DNA of 64,000 nucleotides from Enterococcus songbeiensis (GCF_005405265.1 NZ_BJDS01000009.1:62001-126000), one strand, 5' to 3'; shown: positions 37,677-48,292, counted from the first letter of the stretch. Notes: generated by a model not told the origin, from the letters alone. Translations and numbers: made by a program.

Positions 37677-38364
37677 ATATGAACTAACCTTGGCGCATCT
37701 TTATGGCAACTTGTTAAATACCTATGGCGACAATGGTAATCTGCTGATGCTGCAATATTTGGCAAAAAAATTAGGAATCACCATGACGACTGAGGTTGTC
37801 AGCATTCATCAACCCTTTGATCCGGAAAAATATGATTTGGTGTTTTTCGGCGGTGGTCAAGATTTTGAACAGCTAATCGTTTCTCAAGATATTCAAGAAA
37901 AAAAAGCTGACTTAACCAAATATATTGAAGACAATCGAGTGATGTTAGCAATTTGCGGCGGCTATCAATTGCTGGGGCATTATTACATGGGCGCCCACGG
38001 AGAAAAAATCGAGGGTATCGGAGCATTGGACCATTACACCCTTAGCCAGGACAACAATCGCTATATCGGTGATATCGTGATTCATAATGAAGAATACGAT
38101 GAAACCTATTATGGATTTGAAAACCATAACGGTCGTACCTTTTTAGGAAAAGGGGAACGCCCATTGGGAAAAGTTGTCGAAGGTCACGGCAACAATGGCG
38201 AAGATCAATCCGAAGGTGTCATCTACAAAAATGTTTATGGCTCCTATTTTCATGGACCAATTTTAGCCCGTAATGAACAATTGGCTTATCGCTTGCTTAA
38301 AACAGCCTTAGAAAATAAATACGGCAAAGACGTAAAATTACCAACTTTATCAGAAATTGCTTAA
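37669..38364 (+). CDS. gatD: Lipid II isoglutaminyl synthase, glutaminase subunit GatD
   Basis: A 231-residue class I glutamine amidotransferase of the CobB/CobQ-like type. Catalytic Cys lies at about 96 in [11 protein letters not shown] and His in GSYFHGPIL near the C-terminus. It supplies ammonia to MurT. The start is GTG inside the end of murT, with AAGGGGGCATGGATC upstream, so the two are translationally coupled. Confidence 0.96.
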   Translation: MGKYELTLAHLYGNLLNTYGDNGNLLMLQYLAKKLGITMTTEVVSIHQPFDPEKYDLVFFGGGQDFEQLIVSQDIQEKKADLTKYIEDNRVMLAICGGYQLLGHYYMGAHGEKIEGIGALDHYTLSQDNNRYIGDIVIHNEEYDETYYGFENHNGRTFLGKGERPLGKVVEGHGNNGEDQSEGVIYKNVYGSYFHGPILARNEQLAYRLLKTALENKYGKDVKLPTLSEIA

Positions 38365-38368
38365 TCGC

Positions 38369-38414
38369 GAACGTTTACGACAAATTAGTCTGTTTGTCGT
38401 AAACGTTCTTTTTT
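38369..38414 (+). terminator. Terminator of murT-gatD
   Basis: GAACGTTTACGACAAA and TTTGTCGTAAACGTTC form a perfect 16-bp stem with an eight-base loop and a T6 tract. Confidence 0.92.
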
Positions 38415-38493
38415 GTAAGTGTCCTTTCTTGAAATTCCTTGCACTTCCTTCTATAACGAAAGAGAAGTAAGTGAAAAAAAGGAGTGATAGATA

Positions 38494-39123
38494 ATGGAGA
38501 TAGCTATTTTAGGCGCCCACGGAAAAATTGCACAGCTAGTCACAAAAAAATTGGTGAAGGATCCAGTGACTCAACGCTTATTTTTACGAAACGCAGCACG
38601 CCTTACAGCCCCACAAAATGGCCGGCTGATTGAAGGCGATGCTGAAAATTTAGAACAAGTAAAAGAAGCTATTGACGGTGCAACGATCGTGTATGCAAAT
38701 CTTGCCGGAAAAACCATTGAAAACCAAGCAAAAACTATTGTAGAAGCCATGAAAGAAACCGGTGTAAAGCGATTGATTTGGGTTTCAACTTTAGGAATTT
38801 ATGATGAAGTACCGGGAAATTTTGGTATTTGGAATCATCAAATGCTGGATGGCGGCTATTTGGAAACCTATAGTAAAGCAGCCGAACTAATTGAAAACTC
38901 CGGGTTGGACTACACGATTCTTCGTCCAGCATGGTTAACAAATAAGACGGAGGTTTCCTATGAACTAACTCAAAAAGGGGACCCCTTCAAGGGAACAGAA
39001 GTATCTCGTGAAAGCGTGGCGGATTTCATTCGTCAGTTGATTTTGCACCCTGAATCCCATCAAAGAGAATCTCTTGGAATCAATAAACCCAATACAGACG
39101 GAGATAAACCGGCATGGTATTAA
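38494..39123 (+). CDS. NAD(P)-binding Rossmann protein (atypical SDR)
   Basis: A 209-residue NAD(P)H-binding protein, NmrA/YwnB-like. The nucleotide motif ILGAHGKIAQ is near the N-terminus, LIWVSTLGIYDE in the middle and YTILRPAWLTN in the last third. Such proteins act as reductases or redox sensors; a substrate cannot be assigned. ATG follows AAAAGGAGTGATAGATA. Flanked by terminators on both sides, so monocistronic. Confidence 0.85.
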   Translation: MEIAILGAHGKIAQLVTKKLVKDPVTQRLFLRNAARLTAPQNGRLIEGDAENLEQVKEAIDGATIVYANLAGKTIENQAKTIVEAMKETGVKRLIWVSTLGIYDEVPGNFGIWNHQMLDGGYLETYSKAAELIENSGLDYTILRPAWLTNKTEVSYELTQKGDPFKGTEVSRESVADFIRQLILHPESHQRESLGINKPNTDGDKPAWY

Positions 39124-39159
39124 AAAAAGGTTCTTGCAAATTTTGCAAGAACCTTTTTT
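39123..39159. terminator. Bidirectional terminator between the SDR and EEP genes
   Basis: AAAAAGGTTCTTGCAAA and TTTGCAAGAACCTTTTTT are complementary with almost no loop beyond TT; A and T tracts on both sides. Confidence 0.88.
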
Positions 39160-39968
39160 CACGCGGTTGTTACTGCTACGCCATAATGGTCACTGACAAC
39201 AGGTGTTTGTTTGCCGTCAAATACGGTTTGATACGTTAAAACTTCAAAGGAAGCAGAAAGAAAAATAAAATCAATTCGCAACGCTTCAGTATTGTTTTGC
39301 CATCCATCGATTTCTTTTTCGATCGTGTGGTTTCCCTTTCGTTGCTGCGCAGTCTGGAAGGCGTCTTGCAAGGCTAATGTGCTTTCAGTCACCAAGTGAT
39401 AGCCTTCGCTGTCTGCCGGATTATTGAAATCACCCATAATAACCAACAACTCTTTTCCTGTCAGAGCCTTTTCTGTCTCTCGCCATTCCTTGGCAAAGCC
39501 TTCTTGCCACCAAGAATAATGACAACTGACTAATCGCACCATCTTCCCTTCGATTTCAGTCAGTCCCGTCACCAGTTTTCTTGTGTGATAGTCCGTTTCT
39601 GCTCGACTTTGAGAAACGAAAAAATCGTTGGCAATGATTGGTTCTTTGGACAAAATCGCAGAACCTTCTTGGTAAATATCATAGCCAATGTGACTATAAG
39701 CCCAAGTCCAATAATACTCTTGATCCTGAATCTGTAACAGTTCCACTAAACGCAGGGCAAAATTATCCTCCCGAATCATCACTTCACTGTTCGTCGGGCA
39801 ATAAGCCCCGTCAAGAACAGCTTCCTTTGCATCGATTCGTTGATTGACCTCCTGAAGACAAATTCCATCATACTGTTCTGCAAGAATTTGTTCTGCAAGT
39901 TGTTCCAATTTTTCTTCTGGATCTTCCTCCATCCAACTATGGGTATTTAACGTTAAAAATTTCGCCAT
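39159..39968 (-). CDS. Endonuclease/exonuclease/phosphatase (EEP) family protein
   Basis: A 269-residue EEP-fold hydrolase. Markers in order: LTLNTHSWM (start strand), ICLQEVNQ with the metal-binding Glu, a central His segment CHYSWWQ, VIMGDFNNPAD (Asp and Asn) and the terminal VVSDHYGVAV (Asp-His). No signal peptide. Enzymes of this fold hydrolyse phosphodiesters in nucleic acids, sphingomyelin or inositol phosphates; specificity is unknown. Start ATG 39966-39968, since the three-codon extension has no support. Confidence 0.85.
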   Translation of the reverse strand: MAKFLTLNTHSWMEEDPEEKLEQLAEQILAEQYDGICLQEVNQRIDAKEAVLDGAYCPTNSEVMIREDNFALRLVELLQIQDQEYYWTWAYSHIGYDIYQEGSAILSKEPIIANDFFVSQSRAETDYHTRKLVTGLTEIEGKMVRLVSCHYSWWQEGFAKEWRETEKALTGKELLVIMGDFNNPADSEGYHLVTESTLALQDAFQTAQQRKGNHTIEKEIDGWQNNTEALRIDFIFLSASFEVLTYQTVFDGKQTPVVSDHYGVAVTTA

Positions 39969-40030
39969 TTCACCAAACAACCTTTCTGTCTTGCTTCTTT
40001 GTTTAGCTTAGCATTGATCGCTGCTATTGG

Positions 40031-42205
40031 CTAGAGTTCCACGGTACCGATTTGTTTGCCGGCTGTTTGCGATCCCTGTTCAGTCAATTGAAGAGATTTA
40101 ATCACAGCACTGTTTGTAAAAGCAACAATCATAGTCGTTTGTTTGCCGGCTTGGGTGATTTTATCTAGAGCCACCTCTGCCAGTAAATCACCTGCTGCAA
40201 CGGTTTGGCCCTCACTGACTTTAAGTTCAAAAGGTGCTCCTTTTAAATCCACCGTGTCGATCCCCATATGCACTAAAACTTCGAGTCCACTTTCTGTCAA
40301 AATTCCCAATGCATGCTTTGTTGGAAAAATACTTGTGATGCTGCCGTTGACGGGGGCAACGATCTTGCCATTTTCAGGCTCCACCCCAAAACCGTCTCCC
40401 ATCATTTTTTGTGAAAAAACAGGGTCATTAACTGCCGTGATTGGGAATACATTTCCTGTTGCAACACTCACAAATGTTTCTGTGATTCCTTTGTAGTCAT
40501 CCGTTGCTGTTTCTACCCCTGTCTCTGAAAAAACAGCTTTTGGAATTTCAACTCCGGATTCTAAAGTGTCTTGAATATCCGATTTTAAAATATCTGCTTT
40601 TGGTCCATAAACGGCTTGCACCCCATTGTCTTTTACCAATACGCCCATCGCTCCAGCGTTTTTCCATTCTGCTTCGCCGCCAACTTTTTCTCGATCCTTG
40701 ACACTGACCCGTAAACGCGTCATGCAGGCATCAACGTCTGTAATATTTTCCCGGCCGCCTAACAAATTAATAATTTTTACAATTTGATCGTTGGGATCAA
40801 GAGTTCCTGTTTTTCTATCAGTTGTGGGAGTTGTTTCCGGTGCATCTGTTTCATAATTGCCGTTTCTTCCCGGTGTAGCAAAATTAAATTTCTTAATCAA
40901 AAAATTAGCCAAAAAGTACATCAACACGCCAAATACGAGAGTAACCCAGACAAAGTTCACCAAATCCATTCCCAGTCCCGCTTTAAGTGCCATCGGGGTT
41001 CGTGTCAACAATTCAATATTCCCGAAAGAATGCACCCGCAAATTAACAATATCTGCCATCGCAAAGGCTGCACCTTGAATGACTGCGTACACGGCATAAA
41101 GTGGTACTGCTGCAAACATAAACATAAATTCCAACGGTTCTGTCACACCAGTTAAAAAGACAGCCAGTGCTGCTGAAAAATACATTGATTTGTACCGATC
41201 TTTTTTATCAGGATCAACATTGCGATACATTGCTGCCGCCAAGCCCATCAAAATACCAGATGCCCCAATCATTTGTCCGACTTTAAACCGGGCAGGTGTC
41301 CAATTGCCTAAAACGTGTTGGTATTGACTAAGGTCACCGGCATCTTTCAAATTCACCAAATCCGTTGCCCATGCTAGCCAAAGAGGATCTTGTCCAAAAA
41401 CCTGCGTTCCTGCTTGCGCACCAGAAAGAATCGTGTAGGCGCCTCCCAATTCTGTATAGTTGATAGGAATTGTTAACATGTGATGCAAACCAAATGGCAA
41501 CAGCAAGCGTTCCAATGTACCATATAAAAACGGTGCTAAAACTGGTGCAGATTCTTGTGATTGCGCAATCCACAAACCAAAATTATTAATTCCGGCTTGA
41601 ATGACCGGCCAAACAAGTGCTAAAACTAATGAAACAAGCACCGAACGAAAAATAACGACAAAGGGAACAAATCGTTTGCCATTAAAAAAGGACAATGCTT
41701 CCGGTAATTTGCGGAAATTATAATATTTATTATAGGCAGTGGCTCCAACAAATCCCGCAATAATCCCAACAAATACGCCCATGTTCAATGCTGGCGCTTC
41801 TAAAACACTGGTGAAAAATCCGTCTACCATAATTTTTGTTCCCAATAATGTGTGAGTAAATGCTTTTTCATCGGCAAGCATTGCACTGGTTACGCCAAAG
41901 ATCGAACCGGTGATTCGGTTAATCAAAATAAATGATAGCCCGGCAGCAAACGCACCGCCTGCCCGTTCCTTCGCCCAGCTTCCACCGATTGCCAGTGCAA
42001 ACAGAACATGCAAATTACCAATAACTGCCCAACCGATATTTTCAATAACGCCACCTGTTGTAATCAAAAATCCCAGATCCGGATTGATCATCGGAATCGT
42101 TTTTCCAATACTGATCATTAATCCAGCAGCCGGCATTACTGCAATTACAACCATCAGGGCTTTCCCAAATTTCTGCCAAAATTCAAAGCTCAATAATTTT
42201 TTCAT
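40031..42205 (-). CDS. malT: Maltose-type PTS transporter, IICBA
   Basis: A 724-residue EII. The N-terminal IIC (about 1-430) has the MPAAGLMISIG and GVTEPLEFMFMF motifs, the IIB domain (about 460-540) has phospho-Cys in VDACMTRLRVS, and the C-terminal IIA (about 590-720) has phospho-His in EVLVHMGIDTVDL. It imports a glucoside with phosphorylation at C6. The gene is divergent from maltose phosphorylase with MalR-type operators between them, as in the enterococcal malT-malP pair, so maltose is the likely substrate. Start ATG 42203-42205 after AAAGGAGATAGAAAG. Confidence 0.88.
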   Translation of the reverse strand: MKKLLSFEFWQKFGKALMVVIAVMPAAGLMISIGKTIPMINPDLGFLITTGGVIENIGWAVIGNLHVLFALAIGGSWAKERAGGAFAAGLSFILINRITGSIFGVTSAMLADEKAFTHTLLGTKIMVDGFFTSVLEAPALNMGVFVGIIAGFVGATAYNKYYNFRKLPEALSFFNGKRFVPFVVIFRSVLVSLVLALVWPVIQAGINNFGLWIAQSQESAPVLAPFLYGTLERLLLPFGLHHMLTIPINYTELGGAYTILSGAQAGTQVFGQDPLWLAWATDLVNLKDAGDLSQYQHVLGNWTPARFKVGQMIGASGILMGLAAAMYRNVDPDKKDRYKSMYFSAALAVFLTGVTEPLEFMFMFAAVPLYAVYAVIQGAAFAMADIVNLRVHSFGNIELLTRTPMALKAGLGMDLVNFVWVTLVFGVLMYFLANFLIKKFNFATPGRNGNYETDAPETTPTTDRKTGTLDPNDQIVKIINLLGGRENITDVDACMTRLRVSVKDREKVGGEAEWKNAGAMGVLVKDNGVQAVYGPKADILKSDIQDTLESGVEIPKAVFSETGVETATDDYKGITETFVSVATGNVFPITAVNDPVFSQKMMGDGFGVEPENGKIVAPVNGSITSIFPTKHALGILTESGLEVLVHMGIDTVDLKGAPFELKVSEGQTVAAGDLLAEVALDKITQAGKQTTMIVAFTNSAVIKSLQLTEQGSQTAGKQIGTVEL

Positions 42206-42295
42206 CTTTCTATCTCCTTTTTTATGTAGCAAGTTTTCACGTCAGCCATCGGCACCATCATTATTCAGCAACAAGCAGAACAAAAAGGCTTTTAT

Positions 42296-42351
42296 CAACG
42301 CAATCGGTTTCGTTATGTTTTTCATTATAGCCAGAAAGGTTGCGTTTGTAA
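42296..42351 (-). promoter_or_regulatory. malT promoter with MalR-type operator
   Basis: TTTACA (42346-42351) and TATAAT (42323-42328) are 17 bases apart on the minus strand. The operator AACGCAATCGGTTTCGTT lies just downstream of the -10 box at 42296-42313, and an extra half-site GGTTGCGTTT is in the spacer (42338-42347). Repressor binding would block initiation. Confidence 0.72.
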
Positions 42352-42470
42352 ACCACAAATAAATTGTTTTTCCTTTTCACTCTTTTTCCATTTGTTTCGT
42401 CTACCATCAACAAAAGACTCGTGACATTTCTCCTTTTTCCAAAAAAAATTCTATTTTGCAACGATTCTTC

Positions 42471-42500
42471 TTGACTAATGCAATCGATTGCGTTTACTAT
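42471..42500 (+). promoter_or_regulatory. malP promoter with MalR-type operator in the spacer
   Basis: TTGACT (42471-42476) and TACTAT (42495-42500) are 18 bases apart. The spacer is almost filled by the palindrome GCAATCGATTGC (42480-42491). Transcription of malP would need repressor release. Confidence 0.75.
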
Positions 42501-42536
42501 TAGGTGGAAGAACGAAGTCTATTGGAGGGAAAATAA

Positions 42537-44801
42537 ATGAAACAAATCCAACGCCTTTTTGCTATTGATCCTTGGAAAATCGCAACCACAACTTTAAGTA
42601 AAGACCACCGCCGCTTGCAGGAATCTTTGACCAGTATCGGTAATGGGTACATGGGCATGCGGGGAAATTTTGAAGAAAGCTACAGTGGTGACCACCACCT
42701 TGGCACCTATCTTGCCGGTGTTTGGTATCCTGATAAAACCCGCGTCGGTTGGTGGAAAAACGGGTATCCGGAATATTTCGGCAAAGTCATCAACGCAGTT
42801 AATTTTATTAAGATGGATCTTTTCGTCAACGATCAAAAAATCGACTTAAATCAACTGCCCCATCGTGATTTTTATTTGGAATTGGACATGCAGACAGGTA
42901 TTTTGTCACGATCCTTTACCGTAGATGTTGACGGTGCAACCATCAAATTCAGCTTTGAACGCTTTTTAAGCATTGTTAAAAAAGAATTGGCTTTGATACG
43001 GTTAACAGCAGAAGTGCTTGCCGGGGAAGCCGACATCACCGTTCTTTCTCAGCTTGACAGCAATGTTCGTAATGAAGACAGCAACTATGACGAACTGTTT
43101 TGGGAAGCCCTTGATAGCGGAACGACGGAGGATATGAGTCATTTGACCGTCCGAACAATCCCAAATAACTTTGGTATTGAACGCTTTACTGTGACTGCTG
43201 CAATGAAACATTCTCTTTTAAGTGAAGAAACAACAACGGAAACTCTCGGCATCACGGATCGTTTTAATTTCCACGCCGCTGCCGGTGAAACAATCACTTT
43301 AGATAAAAAAGTCATTTTACTGACCAGCCGTGATGTTCCAGAACAACAAACAGCAATGGCTGCGGAGTTATTTTCAACCTATTCGGAATCCTACGAAGAA
43401 TTAAAAGCCGAACAAATTGATGCGTGGAAAAAACGTTGGGCATTGGCCGATGTAACAATCGAGGGCAATCCTGCAGCGCAACAAGGCATCCGTTTTAATT
43501 TATTCCAACTCTTCTCCACGTATTACGGCGAAGATGAACGTTTGAACATTGGACCAAAAGGATTTACTGGTGAAAAATACGGCGGTGCAACCTATTGGGA
43601 CACAGAAGCCTATGCTGTTCCTTTGTATTTAGCTTTGGCAAAACCGGAAGTTTCGTTGAATCTTTTGAAATACCGTCACAATCAATTACCGGAAGCCCAT
43701 CACAATGCGCAACAACAGGGATTAAAAGGAGCGCTTTATCCCATGGTCACCTTTACCGGTGTCGAGTGCCACAACGAATGGGAAATCACCTTTGAAGAAA
43801 TTCATCGAAACGGTGCGATTGCTTATGCCATTTATAATTACACGAACTACACAGGTGACACAACGTATTTAAAAACAGAAGGCTTAGAAGTATTGACAGA
43901 AATCGCCCGCTTCTGGGCAGATCGGGTCCATTACTCTAAACGCAATAAAAAATATATGATTCATGGTGTGACCGGACCAAATGAATATGAAAACAACATC
44001 AACAATAACTGGTACACCAACACGATTGCAACGTGGGTTCTCAGCTATACCTTAGAAAATTATCGTCGTTTCAAAGAAAGTGCGACGGTGTCGATTTCTG
44101 AAGCTGAACAAGAAAAATGGCAAGATATTATCGACAACATGTACTTCCCAGAAAATAAGGAATTAGGAATCTTCGTCCAACATGATACTTTCCTAGATAA
44201 AGACCTAATGCCAGTTTCTGATCTTGACCCTGCTCAATTACCATTGAATCAAAACTGGTCATGGGATCGCATCTTGCGTTCTTGTTTTATCAAACAGGCA
44301 GATGTACTGCAAGGAATTTATTTCTTCCAAGATCAGTTTACAGAAGAACAAAAGCGCAATAACTTTAATTTCTACGAACCAATGACTGTTCATGAATCTT
44401 CCCTTTCTGCCAGCGTTCACGCCATTTTAGCGGCGGAGCTGGGAATGGAGGAAAAAGCGTTGGAAATGTACGAACGGACAGCTCGTTTAGATTTAGACAA
44501 TTACAATAACGATACGGAGGATGGACTGCATATTACTTCAATGACCGGCAGCTGGTTAGCAATCGTACAAGGATTTGCACAAATGAAAACCGATCATGAA
44601 ACCTTGCGTTTCGCACCATTCTTGCCTAAGACTTGGGACAGCTATGCCTTTCACATTAACTATCGCGGACGACTGATCGCCATTAATGTGACCAAAGAGA
44701 CCGTTCGCTTGTCACTGGTTTCCGGCGAACCGATCGCCTTATCTCTCTACGATGAACCAGTTACCTTAACAGATGAACTTACTGTAGCGATTCCTGAATA
44801 A
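42537..44801 (+). CDS. malP: Maltose phosphorylase, GH65
   Basis: A 754-residue GH65 enzyme that phosphorolyses maltose (or maltose-6-phosphate in some enterococci) to beta-glucose-1-phosphate and glucose. Domains: N-terminal beta-sandwich (about 1-280), (alpha/alpha)6 barrel (about 320-690) with the catalytic Glu in [11 protein letters not shown] and phosphate-site Ser/Gly in VHESSLS, and a small C-terminal sheet domain. Start ATG with TTGGAGGGAAAATAA. The usual beta-phosphoglucomutase partner gene is not in this window. Confidence 0.93.
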   Translation: MKQIQRLFAIDPWKIATTTLSKDHRRLQESLTSIGNGYMGMRGNFEESYSGDHHLGTYLAGVWYPDKTRVGWWKNGYPEYFGKVINAVNFIKMDLFVNDQKIDLNQLPHRDFYLELDMQTGILSRSFTVDVDGATIKFSFERFLSIVKKELALIRLTAEVLAGEADITVLSQLDSNVRNEDSNYDELFWEALDSGTTEDMSHLTVRTIPNNFGIERFTVTAAMKHSLLSEETTTETLGITDRFNFHAAAGETITLDKKVILLTSRDVPEQQTAMAAELFSTYSESYEELKAEQIDAWKKRWALADVTIEGNPAAQQGIRFNLFQLFSTYYGEDERLNIGPKGFTGEKYGGATYWDTEAYAVPLYLALAKPEVSLNLLKYRHNQLPEAHHNAQQQGLKGALYPMVTFTGVECHNEWEITFEEIHRNGAIAYAIYNYTNYTGDTTYLKTEGLEVLTEIARFWADRVHYSKRNKKYMIHGVTGPNEYENNINNNWYTNTIATWVLSYTLENYRRFKESATVSISEAEQEKWQDIIDNMYFPENKELGIFVQHDTFLDKDLMPVSDLDPAQLPLNQNWSWDRILRSCFIKQADVLQGIYFFQDQFTEEQKRNNFNFYEPMTVHESSLSASVHAILAAELGMEEKALEMYERTARLDLDNYNNDTEDGLHITSMTGSWLAIVQGFAQMKTDHETLRFAPFLPKTWDSYAFHINYRGRLIAINVTKETVRLSLVSGEPIALSLYDEPVTLTDELTVAIPE

Positions 44802-44836
44802 AAAGAAAGCGGAGATTTCCTCCGTTTTCTTCATTT
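44802..44836 (+). terminator. Terminator after malP
   Basis: AAGAAAGCGGAG and CTCCGTTTTCTT pair around a short loop, with one mismatch; a T-rich segment follows. Confidence 0.65.
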
Positions 44837-44912
44837 GTCCGTAGAATCTTCAACAGAACTTTGATATGATGAACAAGAAAATTTTATCTTTAGCATGAGG
44901 AAGTGTTGATCC

Positions 44913-45929
44913 ATGAGTATCACGGTTAAAGACGTAGCCAAAAAAGCGGGAGTTGCTACCTCGACTGTTTCCCGCGTGATCAATGACCATTCCAGCATTT
45001 CTGAGGAGACTAAGAAAAAAGTCCGCAAAGTGATGAAAGAACTGGGGTACGTACCAAACATGACTGCCCGCAATCTTGGGAAACAAATTTCCAGTGCGAT
45101 TGGCGTTATCTTGCCACCGTTGGATTCCAAAGAACGTTTAGGTAATCCCTTTTATTTGGAAACGATCGAAGCAGTCAACGAGGAAGCCAGCCGGTTTCAA
45201 ATGTCGGTGGCGGTTGCTTCGGCACCTGATTTTGACACCCTTTTAGAAAACGTTAAACGGATGCACCAACAAAAACAAGTGGATGGCTTCATCCTTACCT
45301 ATTCAGACAATCATGATCCGGTGATTGATTATTTGTTTAAAAACAGTATTCCCTTCACCTTGATTGGACAAGCCTACAAAAACGAGGAAAAAATCGTTTT
45401 TGTCGATAACGACAATCAACTGTTGGGAAAACAAGCCACCGAGCATTTGATTGAAAACGGGCATGAACGTATTTTATTCATCACCAATACCGTTCGGGAA
45501 AATCTTTATTTTGAACGCTATTTTGGTTACCAAAAAGCCTTGATGATTGCACAATTGCCAACCTTTCCAGCAGTCACTTTTGAAGAACCGGAAGATTATG
45601 TAGCGTTTGAAACCGTATTAAAGGAAACCAAAGCAACTGCACTAGTAGTCATTGATGATTTGTTTGCTGTGCGGGTCATGCAACTGGCAAATCTTTTCGG
45701 GTATCACGTTCCGGACGATCTTTCTCTTGTCAGCTTTAATAACTCGATCTTTTCTACATTGACTCATCCTTACCTCACCAGTATCGATGTGGATGTCACG
45801 CAATTGGGAAAGATGGCGACTCAAAAACTGATGGAACAAATCAATCAACAAGTTTCTTCCGGTATCCGAGTAATCGTTCCCCACAAATTGATCCGTAGAG
45901 AAACCGTATTGAACCTGAAAAAAATCTAA
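44913..45929 (+). CDS. malR: LacI-family repressor, MalR-like
   Basis: A 338-residue regulator. N-terminal HTH: ITVKDVAKKAGVATSTVSRVIN (2-23) and hinge YVPNMTARNL; the C-terminal periplasmic-binding-like domain (about 60-335) binds the effector. Position behind malT/malP and the similar operators at 42296, 42478, 585 and 716 make it the probable repressor of the maltose genes and perhaps of the ABC transporter at the left edge. ATG follows GAGGAAGTGTTGATCC. Ends in a strong terminator shared with manA. Confidence 0.88.
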   Translation: MSITVKDVAKKAGVATSTVSRVINDHSSISEETKKKVRKVMKELGYVPNMTARNLGKQISSAIGVILPPLDSKERLGNPFYLETIEAVNEEASRFQMSVAVASAPDFDTLLENVKRMHQQKQVDGFILTYSDNHDPVIDYLFKNSIPFTLIGQAYKNEEKIVFVDNDNQLLGKQATEHLIENGHERILFITNTVRENLYFERYFGYQKALMIAQLPTFPAVTFEEPEDYVAFETVLKETKATALVVIDDLFAVRVMQLANLFGYHVPDDLSLVSFNNSIFSTLTHPYLTSIDVDVTQLGKMATQKLMEQINQQVSSGIRVIVPHKLIRRETVLNLKKI

Positions 45930-45930
45930 A

Positions 45931-45972
45931 AAATGCTCAGAGCTCGTTCATTTCGGGCTCTGAGCATTTTGT
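45931..45972. terminator. Bidirectional terminator between malR and manA
   Basis: AATGCTCAGAGC and GCTCTGAGCATT form a perfect 12-bp stem; A and T tracts flank it. Confidence 0.9.
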
Positions 45973-46920
45973 TTATTTCCCTGGTTCAGAAGCGATAATC
46001 GTTAGTTCGCCCTCTAGTTGCCATTGATCGATTCCTGTTGGTAAAAGACAACTAGTGCCTTTTTTCAATTCATACGATTTTCCATCAATAATCAAATGTC
46101 CATAGCCGTCAATAACTGTCATCAACGTATAAGGGGCTTGTGCCTCTAATTTAAGTTGACCAACCACTTGCCATTCATATACGTTGAAGAAATCTGTTTT
46201 CAGGTAAGTGACTACCGACGATTTTCCTTGTTTGACTTCGGTGATTGATAATTCAGGCTTGCGTGCTGGAACTGTTGTCACATCAATAGATTGTTGAATA
46301 TGCAGTTCCCGCGTATTGCCCTGATCGTCTTTGCGGTCGTAGTCATATACCCGATAAGTCGTATCTGAACTTTGTTGAGTTTCTAAAATCATAATGCCTT
46401 TCCCAATTGCATGGATCGTTCCACTCGGTACATAATAGAAATCTCCTTTTTTCACAGGGACCCGTTTTAATAAATCATCCCAACGTCCATCATGAATCAT
46501 TTCTGCTAATTCTTCCCGTGTTTTGGCATGGTGACCATACACAATTTCTGCACCGGGCTCCGCATCGATAATGTACCAGCATTCCGTTTTTCCTAATTCG
46601 CCTTCGTGGATTTTTCCGTAGGCATCATCAGGATGGACTTGTACTGATAAGTCATCTTCTGCATCTAAAATTTTAATCAGTAATGGGAAAACTGGTTCAC
46701 TAGGATTGCCAAATAACTCTTTATTGGTTTGCCACAATTCATCCAATTTTTTTCCTTTAAATTTACCGTTTTCAATTACGCTGACTCCATGGGGATGGGC
46801 ACTGATTGCCCAATCTTCGCCAATTTTATCGTTAGGAATGTCAAAACCGAAAACAGAACGCAGACGGCTGCCGCCCCAAATTTTTTCTTGGAAGACAGGT
46901 TTCATAAATAGTGGTTCCAT
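45973..46920 (-). CDS. manA: Mannose-6-phosphate isomerase, class I
   Basis: A 315-residue cupin-type isomerase linking mannose-6-phosphate and fructose-6-phosphate. Zinc site residues lie in LSVQVHPDDAYG (Gln, His) with Glu in GKTECWYI and the later YVPSGTIHAIG (His). Arg in the YDY/DRKD segment completes the site. Length is normal for the short Firmicutes type. Start ATG 46918-46920 after GAGGAGAGTTAAG. Confidence 0.93.
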   Translation of the reverse strand: MEPLFMKPVFQEKIWGGSRLRSVFGFDIPNDKIGEDWAISAHPHGVSVIENGKFKGKKLDELWQTNKELFGNPSEPVFPLLIKILDAEDDLSVQVHPDDAYGKIHEGELGKTECWYIIDAEPGAEIVYGHHAKTREELAEMIHDGRWDDLLKRVPVKKGDFYYVPSGTIHAIGKGIMILETQQSSDTTYRVYDYDRKDDQGNTRELHIQQSIDVTTVPARKPELSITEVKQGKSSVVTYLKTDFFNVYEWQVVGQLKLEAQAPYTLMTVIDGYGHLIIDGKSYELKKGTSCLLPTGIDQWQLEGELTIIASEPGK

Positions 46921-47058
46921 CTTAACTCTCCTCATTCATTTTTTTGGTATAAAATTTTTAGATTTCATACGATTTTTCATTACGGTCATCTTTCTCTTGC
47001 TTTGATTTACAAAATTAGACAGAATGACCGCACTTTCCTTAGCCATTATATCATTTTT

Positions 47059-48072
47059 TCATTCAAGGAAACGTTCTTTTTGATAGACCGCCAGAATTTC
47101 GTCTCGGTGTTTGATATAGCCCGCCCGATCATCATTGGGGTGAATGCGATTGCTCAAAAAGATACACGCCTCCTGCCTTTGAGGATCAATTAACAAAAAA
47201 GTGCCAGTATAACCGGTATGAAACAAAGCTGATTGTTTGGATGCTATTTTTAGATCCCAACCGAATGAGCGTCCGCCTTTTCCATCAGGGGTTTGATCTT
47301 TTAGCAGCTGAATAATTGTTTTTTTTCGCAAAAAAGACTGCCCCGCTATCATTCCCCAATCAAGATACATCTGCACAAATTTTTCCAAATCCGCCAAATT
47401 CGTAAATAATCCGGCATTTCCGGCATGTTCTGCTAATATTCGCGCTTTCGGATCATGGGTGATTCCCCGCAAAACAGTGCCGTCTGCTTGCTGCTGGGTG
47501 GGAACGATTTTTTTCTTATCTGAAGGCAAAAAGCAACTTGCAGTCATTTTAAGCGGTGTTAAAACTTCTTCTTGAAAGATTTCTATCACCGGTTTTTGAA
47601 ACAATTTTTCCAACATGAATCCTAGCAAAATCGTACCGGCATCCGTATAATTAACGACTTTCCCAATATTTTCGCCATTTTCCATTTTTAGATACGCTTG
47701 TCGCAACGCCTCTTTATTCAGCTGATCCCGATTTGGAATCCAGGTCTGGATATCCGCCGTATGGGTCAATAAATGACGCAACGTAATTTCCCGATTCAAA
47801 AATTCTGGCAAATAGGTATGCAGTGATTGATCAATCATGAGTTTTCCTTGTTCCCATAATTTGAGAACCACCGTGGTTGTACATACAACTTTAGTCAAGG
47901 AGGCAACATCAAACAGCAGAGATTCTTCCATTCCCTGAAACTCCGGAAGGATGGCGGCAGCGCCGTAAATTCCCATCTCTTTATTTTTCCCATGAATCAA
48001 TTCATAGATGACCCCGGGATAAACACCTTGTTGCATTTTTTTCTGGATGATTTTTTGTGTTGCTGGATACAT
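47059..48072 (-). CDS. Beta-lactamase-fold serine hydrolase (class C type)
   Basis: A 337-residue protein of the Beta-lactamase (PF00144) family. Catalytic SxxK is SLTK at 58-61, the second motif YTD lies at about 150, and HTGYTG near 270 corresponds to the KTG/HTG triad. There is no signal peptide, so it is cytoplasmic or not secreted by Sec. Relatives act as esterases or D-amino peptide hydrolases; beta-lactam hydrolysis is not implied. Start ATG 48070-48072 after GGAGGTACACC. Confidence 0.85.
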   Translation of the reverse strand: MYPATQKIIQKKMQQGVYPGVIYELIHGKNKEMGIYGAAAILPEFQGMEESLLFDVASLTKVVCTTTVVLKLWEQGKLMIDQSLHTYLPEFLNREITLRHLLTHTADIQTWIPNRDQLNKEALRQAYLKMENGENIGKVVNYTDAGTILLGFMLEKLFQKPVIEIFQEEVLTPLKMTASCFLPSDKKKIVPTQQQADGTVLRGITHDPKARILAEHAGNAGLFTNLADLEKFVQMYLDWGMIAGQSFLRKKTIIQLLKDQTPDGKGGRSFGWDLKIASKQSALFHTGYTGTFLLIDPQRQEACIFLSNRIHPNDDRAGYIKHRDEILAVYQKERFLE

Positions 48073-48146
48073 GGTGTACCTCCGAAATTGGTTTTCTTTT
48101 TTCTTCATACTTTGATTCTACGTGACTTTTCTACTAATGCAATGAT

Positions 48147-48200
48147 AAAAGCTGACCAAATGATTCGCGTAGTCTTAAACGAATTATTTAATCAGCTTTT
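48147..48200. terminator. Terminator at the end of the beta-1,2-glucan operon
   Basis: AAAAGCTGA and TCAGCTTTT pair, continued inside by ATTCG/CGAAT. The T tract is short on both strands, so efficiency may be moderate. Confidence 0.6.
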
Positions 48201-48292
48201 ATCTAAACATTAAATCTATTTCTATTAACAAGAAAAAATTCGACCTACCTAATAGATGATATATCAATATTCCTTTTCTTAGTATTTAGAAC

